Source: Tetrapyrgos nigripes (Eukaryota; Basidiomycota; Agaricomycetes; Agaricales; Campanellaceae). Taken from it: DNA of 64,000 nt. Location: positions 496,001 through 560,000 of the forward strand of contig JAACJM010000004.1 of assembly GCA_013368315.1 (NCBI GenBank), read 5' to 3'. The notes under the pieces were generated by a model. The model made no database searches. It saw nothing but the letters and a program-made list of their open reading frames with translations, and had not been told where the DNA came from. The stretch's first letter is position 1, and each line of letters opens with the position of its first letter. Below, piece by piece: positions 1-11,164 of the stretch. Both the position numbers and the translations under genes were made by a program.

Positions 1-844
1 GATATACCTTTCAATGTCATACCACTCGTACGTGCCGTTCCTTTCAAGACGATGACCCTGGCCGTTGCTTCCGTTTCCTCGTAGATGTTGCTTAAAGCAG
101 AAGCCGACCATGGCGATCATGATATCGATGCAGCTCAACCAGAGTCCTGCTCAACCCCAGGCACACGTCTTGCACCAGAAGCTGTTCCAAAAACAGATCG
201 AACAGCTGAAATCCCTCTTTGCTCCCGTGCGAGTGACACCTTCCAGTCGAGACTCTAATGGAAACTCGCCATGCCCGAGTTCCAGTTGAATAACTATTCC
301 AGGACTGATAACCAATACGTGCGGACCGAAAATCTGCTCAAATTTCTAGTAGATAAACTCGAGCTCCGTACGTGTGGTTGACTATGCTTTCAGTCGCGAA
401 TACCATCTGGTATGACCCCGCGCATTTCTTCAGGCCATCCGAGACGTTTTCTCGGTTCTTCAAACGATCGATAGTCTCATAGCTTCGTTAGGGTATGCCT
501 ACGAGAGACTATCGATATCGCCCATATGTTCTTCCGATCATGCACGTTGGAAGGCTTCATATACATGGAATGTAGTATTCGGTTGTCTGCCTAGGGGAGA
601 CTAGGCTGTGGCTAGAAGGAACGGAAACCGCTTTTCGAAGCCTAAGCAGTGGTAAGTAGTAGCTTCATCAAGCCTTCCATGACATCCTTCACTAATGACA
701 GTCCGTTCACATCCTTACGGATCTTCTTCTTTACCTTCCTTTCGATTGTAAGTCAGCCTCTGTCCTCATCCTGGGCTCATAATCTGACCTGGACTATCAA
801 CCCAGTACTTTACAGTGTATCGAATATAACTCTGTTAACACTCC
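1..844. other. Left edge, no supported gene
   Basis: Short open frames exist on the + strand, but none starts with a convincing context, keeps frame across plausible splice sites or resembles a family I recognise. It may be upstream debris of the HET relic that follows or of a gene cut by the window edge. Confidence 0.4.
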
Positions 845-1581
845 ATGCATCTCCTAAACACGAACACTCTCAGAGTCCAAGAATTCTTTACCGAAATACC
901 GCGCTATGCCATTCTCTCTCATACCCGGGAGGGTGGAGAAGTCACTTTACAGGACATCCAGAACCTCGCTACCCTTGCTGATACCTGAAACGGCCGGCAG
1001 GTCACCTTCGATGACATTCGAGCCTTCCTCCTGCACAACTGAAGAAGGGCTACACGAAGGTCGTCTAAGCCCATGTCCGTGCCCGGAGTAGCGCTTTTGA
1101 TTGGATCTGGATTGACTCGTGCTGCATCAACAAGGAAAGCAGCGCTGAGCTTTCAGAGGCCATCAATTCCATGTACCAGTACTATGAGGATGCCGTATTT
1201 TGCTACGTCTAAGACTACTTCTTCGATGTTTCCGCAAAGTACCATCCTAGAAACCCCATATCTGACTTCAAGAGAAGTAAATGGTTCACGACTCGGAGAG
1301 GTTGGACGTTGCAGGAGCTACTGGCGCCCGAGTACATTGCGTTCTTTGATAGAGATTGGACGAAGATTGAGACGCGGTGGAGCTTGCGGGATCTCATCTC
1401 AGTCGTCACTACCATTCCAGTTAAGGTCTTGGAGGGGTGTCTTATCGACCAGTACAGTGTAGCTCAAAAGATGTCATGGGCGGCGGATCGGCAGACGAGG
1501 TCAGAAGACAAAGCCGACGTTTCAGACAATTACCCCCCTGGAAATCACAAATCATCCAGTCGTTTTGGGAGTCGGACATGA
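845..1581 (+). pseudogene. HET-domain (heterokaryon incompatibility) protein, broken relic
   Basis: Three pieces of one HET domain can be read in order. Frame from 845 gives the N-terminal block with the RYAILSHT motif followed by GGEVTLQDIQNLA, ending at a TGA around 984. After a frame change near 1091, WIWIDSCCINKESSAELSEA and a CYV motif appear, then an in-frame TAA at 1210-1212 where the family normally has Tyr-Leu-Ser-Asp. The same frame resumes with KWFTTRGWTLQELLAPEYI and SVAQKMSWAADRQT before the reading is lost. HET proteins mediate nonself recognition and programmed cell death in fungi. This copy has a stop, at least one frameshift and lacks the normal downstream part, so it should be non-functional. 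The arrangement of motifs makes the family call secure; exact ends are approximate. Confidence 0.88.
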
Positions 1582-2416
1582 AAATTTGAAATGCTGTGCC
1601 ACCTCAACAAAGCGAGCCCGCCAACCTTTCATCATTGCACCGAGATTGACAAGAGATTGGTGTGATTCCAACGGAGTCCTGTCTTTCATTTCTCTCAATA
1701 CTGAACAGCCCCATCCAAAATCCTCATTACTTCCTCAAACGTCTTTTTGGGACCACCGAAGTTGGTTCAACTTGGAATGCGAGGTGTGAGTAAAGGTCGT
1801 ACGCCTAAGGTTAGTTCAAGGATGGGTTGTCTTCAGACGAACGGTCGGCCCTTGATGATAAAGACGAGAAAGATGGTGCGAGGATGAACGAACGAGAAAG
1901 GGAAATCGTCAAATAAAAGGCAAGGGAGATATAGTGTGATTTATGCAAGACTCGAGGTGGAGGAGATGTGGAGAAAGCGAGAGTTGCAGAAAAAAGAAGG
2001 AGAAAGCGAAAAGGTACCAATAAACCCAGACACCAGCTCACAGGCCTGGGCCCAGAGCACGGATTACGGAAAGAGCCTGCCGCAAATCTTGGACATACTC
2101 ATTTCATGTGTCAATCTCGAAAAATGCTCTAGCACTCCCTCGTCCAATCCCATTCGTTCCTCTGCTGTCACGCACAGGCGAAATATTTTGCTTCTCAGAT
2201 TACAAGATTTCAACCTCACCTACGCAGAGCCGGTACAGGCAACTGTTTTCTTTGGCCTCCTCTTACTCCCCCAGCTTTGCGTTCTCGGTGCGTCATCACG
2301 GTGTGACAGCGGATTCGATCCGCTGCCTCCAGTCTTTTTCACGAGGTCCCCCTGTTCACTGATTCAATTGAGCGTGACTACGTTATTCGGCCGCGGATTG
2401 GAGCGCTCAGTCCATA
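1582..2416. other. Intergenic, no supported gene
   Basis: Open frames on both strands (for example around 1811-2041 minus and 1936-2475 plus) are low-complexity or start at non-ATG codons. I see no conserved motif. Confidence 0.4.
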
Positions 2417-2788
2417 GTGGGATTACTGAAATTACTGCCCGGGTTGAGAGCTCTGTCCCTCTCAAACATTTTTAGTTTGACCGAGAATCTATTGAAAGCC
2501 CTCACGATCCTGCACCCAAAATCCGATGTTCTCTGCCCAGAGCTCACCTTCTTTTATTTTGAAGACCGTCCTTCACTCGATAACTCGAACATGATGAAAA
2601 CCTACTCCGACTTCCTTTCCGCACGCCTATCTCCTCCTACCACGGGGCTGGCCCCTCTAATCAAGCTACTTATCAAGAACGTTAGGCCTGACCTCATACC
2701 CCAACTTGGACGATTTGGGAGGACGGTTGGTTATGCAAGGTCTTACTCTGAAGGCCAGTGGAGTACTCGGCTGCGGATCCAGGAATAG
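2417..2788 (+). pseudogene. C-terminal fragment of an F-box/LRR family protein
   Basis: The frame reads SLTENLLKALTILHPKSDVL, then CPELTFFYFEDRPSL and FLSARLSPP. This matches the C-terminal part of the complete F-box genes further right in the window, where the same positions read EELLKALTVV...LPKLTRIEF...FLSAR. No coiled coil, F-box or middle section is present upstream, so about 400 residues are missing. It is the leftmost of roughly ten loci of this family in the window. It is either a dead 3' remnant or, less likely, a small gene started at the first ATG. Confidence 0.7.
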
Positions 2789-2985
2789 GAAGGAGTTGGG
2801 GGAGTAGGAGCAGGCTCTGGCATGAAAAGTAGGGAAGTTGAAGTTATTCCGATGGAGCGAGGATACAAGGGAACGAGGTTTTTTTATTCTACATAATCAT
2901 TCCATAGCAATCCTGGCAAAGTGTTACATCCTCCAGCGAATATTAAGTCAGTGGTCCACCACGACAAACATTCTTCAAGACTTCA

Positions 2986-3695
2986 TCAGTCCTCCTTAGC
3001 AAGATCTGCCATTGATCCCTTTTCTGCCGGTGCAGAGAGGAGCTGTTCAACTGTCTTGCCCTTGAACCTAGAGGCGCGTGTTCATACCAAATCAGCAATG
3101 CTTAAACACAAGGATAGAGCACTCACCCCAAATTGGACTTCCCTGGATCGAGGAAGGAGCTGAACATTGTGTATCAGAGTCAGGCTTTATCTTAGCTGCA
3201 ATTGTCGTAAGTAGCAAGTACACACATATATCCCCTGTCATCATCAATCCCAAGAGTCTTCTTGAAATGCTCAAAGTACGCCGCGCTCAATTTCGAGTTA
3301 TTATCTGGTGTGCTCTCAGTGAGAGTCTGAAGAATGCAAGATTGAAAAAAGTTACGAGAAGTTTGCTTGAAGAGGACTCCAGACGCACGATAGACAAAAG
3401 AAACGTAGGGTCAAACGTTCCTTTGAAGCTCATTGGTTGGTCATGAAGAACCGAGACACATATTATTTCTTCGGGGTATCCGAGTAGGGTTGCTGAGAGC
3501 TGTATAAAACAGGTCCGAAATGCGTTGAGGGCGACAATGCAAATGATGCAGGGCATCGATATCGTACCTTGGACAAATCCTTCACGTATTCCTCGACGTT
3601 AGGGATCTGGAAACGAGCAGTTAGATGCATCTTCTGAGAGAAAGGCCCTGATCTAAACTCACCTTGACGTTGGTCTTGAAGTCAACGATTGGCAT
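2986..3695 (-). CDS. MIF-like tautomerase family protein
   Basis: Six exons on the minus strand: 3695-3663, 3606-3568, 3499-3389, 3326-3226, 3159-3127 and 3067-2986, all with GT-AG introns. The product is about 130 residues. It begins Met-Pro-Ile-Val-Asp-Phe, so processing of Met would expose the catalytic N-terminal proline of the macrophage migration inhibitory factor/tautomerase fold. Other family hallmarks are ICVSVLHDQPMSFKGTFDP, then LSAAYFEHFKKTLGIDDDRGY and the FLDPGKSNLGFKG C-terminal strand. A C-terminal extension of about 20 residues follows (ending in LAKED). At the site of the usual active-site Lys of the GKP motif this protein has GYP, so tautomerase activity may be altered. It is divergent to HAT1. 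Physiological substrate in fungi is unknown. Confidence 0.88.
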
Positions 3696-3751
3696 GGTGA
3701 GTAAGGGGAGCTGGACGAGAGCAGAATATTGCAGAAGGCAAGTACCGGCTC

Positions 3752-4030
3752 CGACCTGCTTCAATACTTCCGTGACCCTTACAACACGAGATTTGGTTCC
3801 CACTATGCCTGGATCATGATCATCAGTAGCACTTGATCCGAGATCGTTGTTCTGCACCATCTAATAAAGAGGTCCACCTTGCGAAGCGCGGGTGATCTGC
3901 TTTAATACTTCTGTGACCTTCACAGCGCGAGATTTAGTTCCCACTATGGCTGAGAAAAGGAAGCCAAGAATGGTATTTGATCTCTGTTCTGTACCATCCA
4001 ATAAAGGGATCCAGCTTGCGATGCGCGGAG
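3752..4030. repeat. Tandem duplication, two units of about 138 bp
   Basis: Unit 1 (about 3752-3890) and unit 2 (about 3891-4029) share blocks such as TTAGTTCCCACTATGGCTGA versus TTGGTTCCCACTATGCCTGG, and AATAAAG followed by a GAAGCGCGGG/GATGCGCGGA-type end. By eye about three quarters of the bases agree. The pair lies in the spacer between the divergently transcribed MIF-like gene and HAT1, so it could contain duplicated promoter elements. Both units also keep a similar minus-strand reading (VGTKSR.V.VTEVLKQ), which could mean an exon relic. I cannot assign it to a family. Confidence 0.6.
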
Positions 4031-4358
4031 ATTCGAGATGTCAAGCATCCAGGACATCCGCAGTCGTCATTGTGAGCTAGCTTCCGGACAGATGTCGACT
4101 GGTCAGCTCATAATCAGAAAACAGACAACCCGGTCAAGAAATGTTTGACGCGTTCTTTGGCATGCCGTCGCTCCGTTCAAAATCCAAATAAGTACGTCCC
4201 TAACTAAACCAAACAACGCGACCGCCTTCCTATTGCCACCACGTGCACCACAGAGTGATTGTCTGTGTCTTCACACCAATCTACGACCCCCCCTGCTCGC
4301 ATATAGTAACGCGTCAAGAAATTTTTGGAACTGCTAGGCTAACAGCTCCATAAACATA

Positions 4359-6324
4359 ATGGCAGAATGGACCACAGACTCGAATGCGTGTTTCAACATT
4401 TCTTTGGGTCAGAATCTTTCTTTCAGGTTCCTTCATCTCTTCTGAAACCCCTTTCTCTCCCCCGACTACAGTGCGCGCTCAAGAAGACCAAAAAGCTCTC
4501 GCTGAAGAGGAAAGTTACGTGTTTAACCCAGCTTTCACATACCCTGTATGTTGGCCTTGTTTTGCGTTACTGCGTGTCACTGAAGTGTTCGGATTTCTGT
4601 CTCGGATAGATATTTGGAGAAGATGAAAAGATATACGGATATAATGGATTAACTATCGACGTGAGTGACATCCCTTTCTTGAACTTGTTCGTCTTTGTCG
4701 CGGACTAACATGGGTCTTACAGATGAGATTGGCCTCGGGGTCCCTCAGGCAGTACCTTTCTATTAAGTGGGATCAAAAATTAAAAGCGGATACCGTGGAC
4801 GATGTCGAAAAGACCCTTTCTGAATGCATACCTCCTGGTGCGTCTTCTCGCGCTATTCTCTTTCCGGTAGCTTATTCATCTCTTTTCCCTCTCGCACCGC
4901 GGCTCCTACACTTCCTCTTCATCTCTACCTTATTCCTACCCTCTTTGCCCATTGAAAGATTTTGAAAAAGATGAGGAAGCTTTCAAAGCGCACGTTGAAG
5001 AAGATGCTACTGCTTTCAAACCAATGGGCGAAAAGATGTACACATACACACGAAGATCCCCGGCCTCTCAGGGCAAAGGCAAAGGCGTTTCCTCTGCTTT
5101 AGAATTGGATTCAGAGAGCGAGGATACCTTAGTGTTCGAAGTATACCATGTACGTCGCGTCTGAGACCTCGTTCACGATGCGGCCATTCATCTGTCTAAT
5201 CTAGGCTACGTGGGATACGCCCGGGTTCAGAGAATACCACCGACGGATGCAGCTTTTTATCCTACTTTACATTGAGGCTGGTTCGTACATCCAAGAAGAT
5301 GAAGAAGCTTGGGAATTTGTTGTCCTGTTAGTGCCCATTGTCTGCTTCTGACTGAGCCGCGCCAATCTGACTTTGTTCTTTTCTCGCTTTATCTGCAGGT
5401 ACGAAAAACGTAAACGAAGAGATGGCTCTGGACTCTCAACCTATCATTTTATTGGGTATTCCTCTTTGTACAACTTCTACTACTACCCCGAGAAAACGAG
5501 GCTGCGATTGAGGTACACCGACTTCTTCATCACAGTGTTGTCGAAGGACTAAAGCGCTTATTACACCTGAAACAGTCAATTTGTCATCTTACCTCCCTAC
5601 CAAAGACACGGGCATGGATGTACGTGCTCTGTCCACTGCTCTGTTTCGTTTCATCCATTTTGACTGGACCATGACCCTCGTCAGCTGAACTGTACAAGGC
5701 AATTTATCAATACGTCCTGTCCCAACCTCGGTTCGGCGAGTTAACAGTAGAAGACCCGGCAGAAGCCTTTGAGGATCTTCGGGATAAGAACGATCTCAAG
5801 ATGCTTCTGGGACACGAGCAATTCATGAAGGAAGGTTTTGGGGAAGATTCGGTCTCACATGGGGGTGGTAGGGTTGGACGACCAGGCAAAGCTTTGGGAA
5901 ATAAGGGCAAAGGCAAGATGGGACCGCCGGTGGACAAGGGATGGGCCGAGAAGTGGAGGGTTAAGATGAAAATTGCTGGGGTGACTAGTCCATTCGCTTC
6001 GGGTCTATCTTTGGGTGTACTGACCACAGTTGTTGCATAGCGCCAATTCTCTCGACTTGTCGAGATGCTCATTCAGATGCGTTTGGATCCGTTGGATGTT
6101 CGTGGCCTGAGGGCCTATCGTCTGCAGGTCAAGGAGCGACTATATCGGTTTAATTTTGTGCGTTGCGGTTTGTGCACGTTTCCTCCTTACTGTATGCTGA
6201 CCAAACCCCTCTTCTGTAGGAGGTGCTTGCACAGCTTGAGAAAGAGGAACGACTTGAAAAGCTGGAAGAGACCTTCCAGAGTGTACGAGAAGATTACACG
6301 CGTATTCTTGGTTTGGTTCGATGA
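4359..6324 (+). CDS. HAT1: Histone acetyltransferase type B catalytic subunit (HAT1)
   Basis: Eleven exons: 4359-4407, 4472-4545, 4610-4660, 4723-4837, 4959-5149, 5205-5326, 5399-5512, 5576-5619, 5685-5980, 6041-6157 and 6220-6324. All have GT-AG introns with consistent phase and give about 425 residues. The start MAEWTTDSNACFNISL, the block FTYPIFGEDEKIYGY, the LASGSLRQYLSIKW segment and the acetyl-CoA loop region QFVILPPYQRHGHGSELYKA are HAT1 hallmarks, followed by TVEDPAEAFEDLRDKNDL. The C-terminus is a charged helix. HAT1 acetylates newly made histone H4 (Lys5/Lys12) with an RbAp46-type partner before nuclear import and deposition. The exon end at 5326 uses a GTTAGT donor. The gene is complete and shows no defect. 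Confidence 0.95.
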
Positions 6325-6790
6325 GGCACTGTTATGGCGAGATATTACTATTTTATTATCTACTATAAGGCTTCAGCCGATTCATCCCCGACTTCTAGAT
6401 CGTTTTCCTGCTTGCTGTGTCCCTGTTCTCCTTCCTGTTCTGTACTTTCCCTTCCTAATCTCAGGTATTCTGAAACTCCACCCATCGGCCTAAGCCTCGA
6501 GGAAAATATCCCAACACTCTTTCAGGGCCCTCTATGAAGCCACATGTTAGCGCTATATATCGACTCCCGATCATCCATTCAAATCAGAACTGAAAGGGGC
6601 CATTTTATACTTTTTCTACTAGTACTAGAGGTCGCGTCGCGTCACTCATGCTCTCTCTGTCACCTGGACGTCCTTCTCGCCCAGACTCTCGCGAATCTAT
6701 CCCTTCTTTGTCGTCTTTTATCTCATAGACGAAAAGTATCAAGTTAAAAGCTCAGCGTGCAAAGAAACGCTCACTTTTACCTACCCAACA
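6325..6790. other. Spacer between HAT1 and the DUF6593 gene
   Basis: This holds the HAT1 3' flank and the promoter of the next gene. A TATA-like GCTATATATCGA lies at about 6551-6562, roughly 230 bp before the ATG. A pyrimidine-rich tract precedes the start. No other feature seen. Confidence 0.4.
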
Positions 6791-7693
6791 ATGGATCTCT
6801 TGCTCATCCCAGATAACCCAGAACACACCAAGCTCGTCACTACCAACGGTTATCAGTACTACCAAGTGGATACCACGAAGTCACGACATGGCGGGCAACG
6901 CAAGACGCTTATACAAAGATTTTCTTCGTGCGCACCGAGTGTCGTTGCAGAAATTGACTGGGGTACCCTGGATCGGCCGACGACCTTGAGGAGTCCGCTG
7001 CTACCTGTAAATCGCCCGGGCTGCAGTAACAGCAGAGCAGCAGCATACGGGGGACGACCTACAGGAACGGTGTTTGCGACCAATTTTTTGTATAAGAAGA
7101 GTCAGTTCAGTTCGTAAGTAGTCGGTTTGTGTCGTGGTTTATGTTCTTCTAACCTTTCATTCCTGCATTGACGACTCCACAAACTATGCGCTATCGGACT
7201 TCCCCGTTACTTCTTTGCGCCTTCCATGATTTGGACACGCCATAGATCGCGATATTTCCTCGGGAATGATTTCCAGGAGTACAGATGGAAAGCTGTCAAG
7301 GGCGTAGGTTTTCTTGTGCGTATTCTTTTCATTTTTATATCCTCTGCTAGTCACAATAGTGATGCTGTGTACTTTCACCATTCTCTACTCTCTTCCACTT
7401 TTTTCACCTGTCCAAAGCAGCTTTGCAACGCTCAGACCAACGAAGAGATTGCCAGATACACCGTTGCCCTCCACTCTGAGGGTCTATACGCTGGCGAACT
7501 TAAATCTCGCCTTCGCATTCAGCCTCTGCTAGGTTCAAACCCGCTGAGCATTGACTTGGTCGTGTTGTCGTTTCTCATCATGGAGAAGAAAAGACGGGAG
7601 AGGTCAGGAGAAAGCTCTGCGATGATGGCTTACCATGATGAGGATCCTCAGGGTGATGGTTGTGCTGACGGAGACGGTGGGGTAGGGTCATGA
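6791..7693 (+). CDS. DUF6593 domain protein
   Basis: Three exons, 6791-7113, 7246-7315 and 7421-7693, giving about 221 residues. The N-terminus MDLLLIPDNPEHTKLVT, the central SRYFLGNDFQEYRWKAVKG, and the C-terminal part with EEIARYTV, LRIQP and LSFLIMEKKRRER followed by a Gly/Asp-rich end with HDEDPQGDGC match a small beta-rich protein family abundant in Agaricomycetes, which I know as DUF6593. No signal peptide or membrane span is visible. Function is unknown. The family identity rests on remembered motif layout and was not searched. Confidence 0.75.
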
Positions 7694-8043
7694 TTAAAGC
7701 CGTTCGAAGTTCGAAAGGGATGCCTTGTACTTTTTCTGAGGATATGGACTTATTTGAGTTGTTGTACTTTAAGGGCTTTTTGGTAATCAACAATTTCACT
7801 GTACTTAGTAGCGACCGCCAGATTTTCTATCATCCCTTTGTGGACTTGATGCAGAAAATCCAGCTTTAAATTTTGCTGCATGCCCTATCTTGTACCGGAA
7901 ATCTCGTCAATGAGAATGTTGACAACCCATAGACAGTGGTACATCTTGTATATTCTCTGCAATCTACATACATCTACGTGTAAATCTTCTTTGCCTTCGT
8001 TTCCTCTACAACAATGGCCGTCGTCGTATTCAGCCCGGTGCAG
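7694..8043. other. Convergent 3' spacer
   Basis: This is the sequence between the stop of the DUF6593 gene (+) and the stop of the tryptophanyl-tRNA synthetase gene (-). It should hold both 3' UTRs. A+T-rich stretches are present but no defined element. Confidence 0.4.
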
Positions 8044-9839
8044 TCACTTGGACTCTGCAGCTGCAGGCGACGTCTTCGCCTTGCTCATAGTAGGGGTGAT
8101 GATCCTATTCTTGTCCATGAAGGCATTTACTTGCTCGTCAGTGATCTTGGCGCGGCGCTAAATCAAAGGTTGGTGAGCCAAGAGACATAACCTAAAAGCT
8201 CGCTCCACAAACACACCTCTTGGAACTCAGCAACAAACTTCTGCAAAAAGTCGATACACTTCGCCTTGAGCTGTCCAGTCAACAACCGACCCGCTCGGTA
8301 TTCCTGCTCGGCTCATCAGCCTTCAATCTTTAGTAATATCAGAATTTGACTCGCCTCTCCAAGCTTCTTCAGCTCTTCATCATCCTCCAAAAAGAAGCCG
8401 AGATACTGGTACGCGATATCCACTTCTGTATCTCCTCCAAGCCTTCTGTGCTCTTCTTCCGTCTCCTGTCCACCCGAAAACCCATGTCTATTGATCTTGT
8501 TCTTAATTTGGTTCGCTTTATCCGTCATGTAGACACTACTGTTTGGATCGCTTGCACTCATTTTGGTTTGTGGACCCTGGAGAGCAGGGAAGAATTTCGA
8601 GTGGATCAGTGTCGGTTTGGGATATTTAAGTTTTTGAGCAACGTCTCTTGTCAGACGAAAATAGGGATCCTGGTCGATGGCGCAAGGAATGAGACATGGT
8701 ATGTTGGAAGTGGTACCAAAGATTTGAGGGAAGGAATTCGAGAAGGCGGGTGCGGCTTGGATAGAGGCGAAGTGGATTTTGCCAATGTTGTCACTGAGAT
8801 AATTATGATGAAGGCAGCGCATAGAAGCATTAAAAGACTGCCTACGATTCGTTGAACCCAAAAGTCGCTTTTGCCTGACTAAAGGTAATCTGACGCGAGA
8901 TTTTCGAAACGTTTTCGTAAAAAGGTCCACCGACATAATCATAGTTGCTGAAAATAAATGTTTTCTTGAGATCAAAGCCGACGGCAATGATGTCTTTCGT
9001 ATTTTCTCGAGCAAAGCCCTTGGTTTGCTGGACACTAAGTTGGTGCTTGAACAAAAACTTTTCGTCGTCTGGAAGGGAAGAGAGTTTCCGATGTTAAAAC
9101 GAGGTTTCCGCGGAACAGGCATATGGCGTGTTACCTGTTAATTGGACGACCAGAGGGACGTCGAATACGTCTTGTAACCACCTTGACGTCGTCAATGAAC
9201 AGAGTCGGAAATTTCAGCTGCAACGACAGGACGCACTTCGTGAATACGAAAGGAATCATATGTCCCAAGTGCATACTATCGCTACTCGGTCCTCGACCTG
9301 TATACAGGAAGAATTGTTTGCCTTGTTCGTAACGGTCCAAAAGTTTGTCAAACTCTCTAGAAGCAACAATTAGCTTAAGAATTAGGAGAATATATCATGA
9401 CAATCTCACCGATGAGAAAAGAACATTCCTCTTCTCAACAGAATATGTGGCTTGTGTCCCGTAAGTTTCTCAAACCTCTCCAAAAGAGCATCATCAATCC
9501 TCCGAGTGCCAAACTGCGCGATGAGTTTTTCATAGTCTATTGCTTGCTGCTTTCCATCACTTGAGACGGAACCTTGCACATCCCATGGAGTAACAACTTG
9601 GTCGTGTGATTCTGTTCCTTCTGGGGCTGGTTTTATGGCTGGCGCTGAGCTTGTTGTTGTTGTAGCAGTAGATTCCGGTGTTGAACTGAAAAGGAAGAAG
9701 TATTGATGATTTGTTAATTTGTAGAGTGAATTAGGACTGACTCTGCAAGAGAAGAGCCAGCTAGAGCCGAGGCGATACCTTGCATAGTCGGGGGAGCAGT
9801 CGGGTCAGCAGCTAGAGCATCTGGGACAATAGAGGCCAT
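8044..9839 (-). CDS. WRS1: Cytosolic tryptophanyl-tRNA synthetase
   Basis: Eight exons: 9839-9742, 9685-9410, 9356-9237, 9181-9135, 9068-8846, 8793-8355, 8303-8217 and 8157-8044. Phases agree throughout and give 467 residues. Class I signatures are visible: the HIGH-type motif within [19 protein letters not shown] and the KMSAS loop ([17 protein letters not shown]). The eukaryotic-type core includes [15 protein letters not shown] and [14 protein letters not shown]. The enzyme charges tRNA-Trp in the cytoplasm. The N-terminal extension is Ala/Thr-rich and contains no recognisable WHEP domain. Exon 6 ends GGAGAG followed by GCGAGT, so the intron at 8354-8304 appears to be of the GC-AG class; removing it keeps LGEEYRAGR in frame. 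The gene is divergent from the LOG-type gene with about 180 bp between start codons. Confidence 0.95.
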
Positions 9840-10022
9840 GGTAGGAAATCAAGAACTCGGATTTACTTACATCGATAATTTTGTGATCAGTCTCACGTCG
9901 AGTCATTTTTCTTCGTTTTCCATTCACTCTCAATTCTCAATTCACCATGTGCAAATCCACCTCTTCTTTCCCGCCGATCTGCTTTTGACAAGGGCCTTTA
10001 CTGACCGAATCTTTGCCATATC

Positions 10023-10884
10023 ATGGCGCATCTCGAATCGCAAACCACAGCAATCGCTGTCTACTGCGGCTCTTCTACTGGGAAAGAAGCTGCTTTCAAG
10101 AAAGCTTCGATATGTATGTATACCTCCCGTTATTGAACTGATCCTAACTAGTGAACCACATTATTAGCCGTAGGAACTGCTTTAGCAAAAGCCAATCGGC
10201 GCCTTGTTTACGGTGGAGGTTTTCACGGTCTTATGGGAGCCGTCTCCGAAGCCGTTCTCTCCTCTGGAGGAAAGATTACTGGTGTCATTCCATCTGCCAT
10301 GATAGCAGCCGGAGGCGAAGGGGAGAAGGGAGAAAGTTCCAAGGGAGCAAGAGAGAACTCAGCTCAGCTCTCCTTACCGACTGGCGAGAACATGGAATGG
10401 GTGTGTAGTTCTATCTTGATTTTGAATCTGACGGCTCAGTACCCCTGTTATATACCAGATTGTCGTGGACTCCATGCACAAACGTAAAGTTGAAATGGCC
10501 AGACGCGCATGCGGGTTCATTGCCTTACCTGGAGGATTTGGCACTTTTGAAGAGGTCTGCATTTTTTTCAGTGTCCTGATAAAATACTGTATCTAATCTC
10601 ATCTTATTACAGCTGGTTGAAGTTACAACATGGACCCAGCTAGGGATACACAATAAACGTAGGTAGCTACCATCCTGCCCATTCCGTGGCTCAAACTTTA
10701 TCCACTAGCCGTCGTCGTCCTCAACGTCCTCTCATTTTACGATCCTCTTCGTGTTCTCATCAAATCTGCCATCGCTGCAGGCTTCATACGACCTTACAAT
10801 GAAAACCTCATTGTTTTCGTCGATGGACCTTCTAGTTCTGATCCCACTGAGCAAGAGAATTTTGATTGGGAGAAGCAGCTCTGA
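10023..10884 (+). CDS. LOG family protein (cytokinin-activating phosphoribohydrolase-like), frameshifted near C-terminus
   Basis: Five exons, 10023-10113, 10168-10400, 10459-10554, 10613-10658 and 10709-10884. Hallmarks: [11 protein letters not shown] at the start, [23 protein letters not shown] and the PGGFGTFEE active-site motif (PGGxGTxxE). The family hydrolyses cytokinin nucleoside monophosphates or related nucleotides. In the reported sequence the frame stops at 10884 after FDWEKQL, about 213 residues. Adding one base to the GGG run at 10868-10870 would let the reading continue as [19 protein letters not shown] through to a stop near 10984, the expected C-terminal helix. So the gene has a one-base deletion, real or a sequencing error. 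All five acidic/glycine catalytic positions lie upstream of the shift. Confidence 0.88.
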
Positions 10885-11164
10885 AGGCGCTTGTGAATTG
10901 GCAGGATGAGCATGCGGCTGCTGTGAAACCCTTATATGATTGGACGAAGCAAGGCGATGGGGAGGCGTTGAGCTCAACGTAAGACATTGCCTGATTTTTA
11001 GACTAAACAAGGAAATGAAACGGTTTTTTACACATCTTAATCATTGCCTGGTCTGGAGGAGAGTCGTTCCAAGCCAGGATAAGAACAGGAAAGAACACTA
11101 GGCTATGAAATCAATTCGTATATTATCTGAGCACCGTAAACACACTCCACAAAAAAAAGGTATG

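Noticed and set aside
3752..4030. Ribosomal protein S28 relic suggested by the repeated VKVTEVLKQ reading
   Set aside because: Similarity limited to about seven residues; the rest does not follow the family. Kept as an unassigned tandem repeat.
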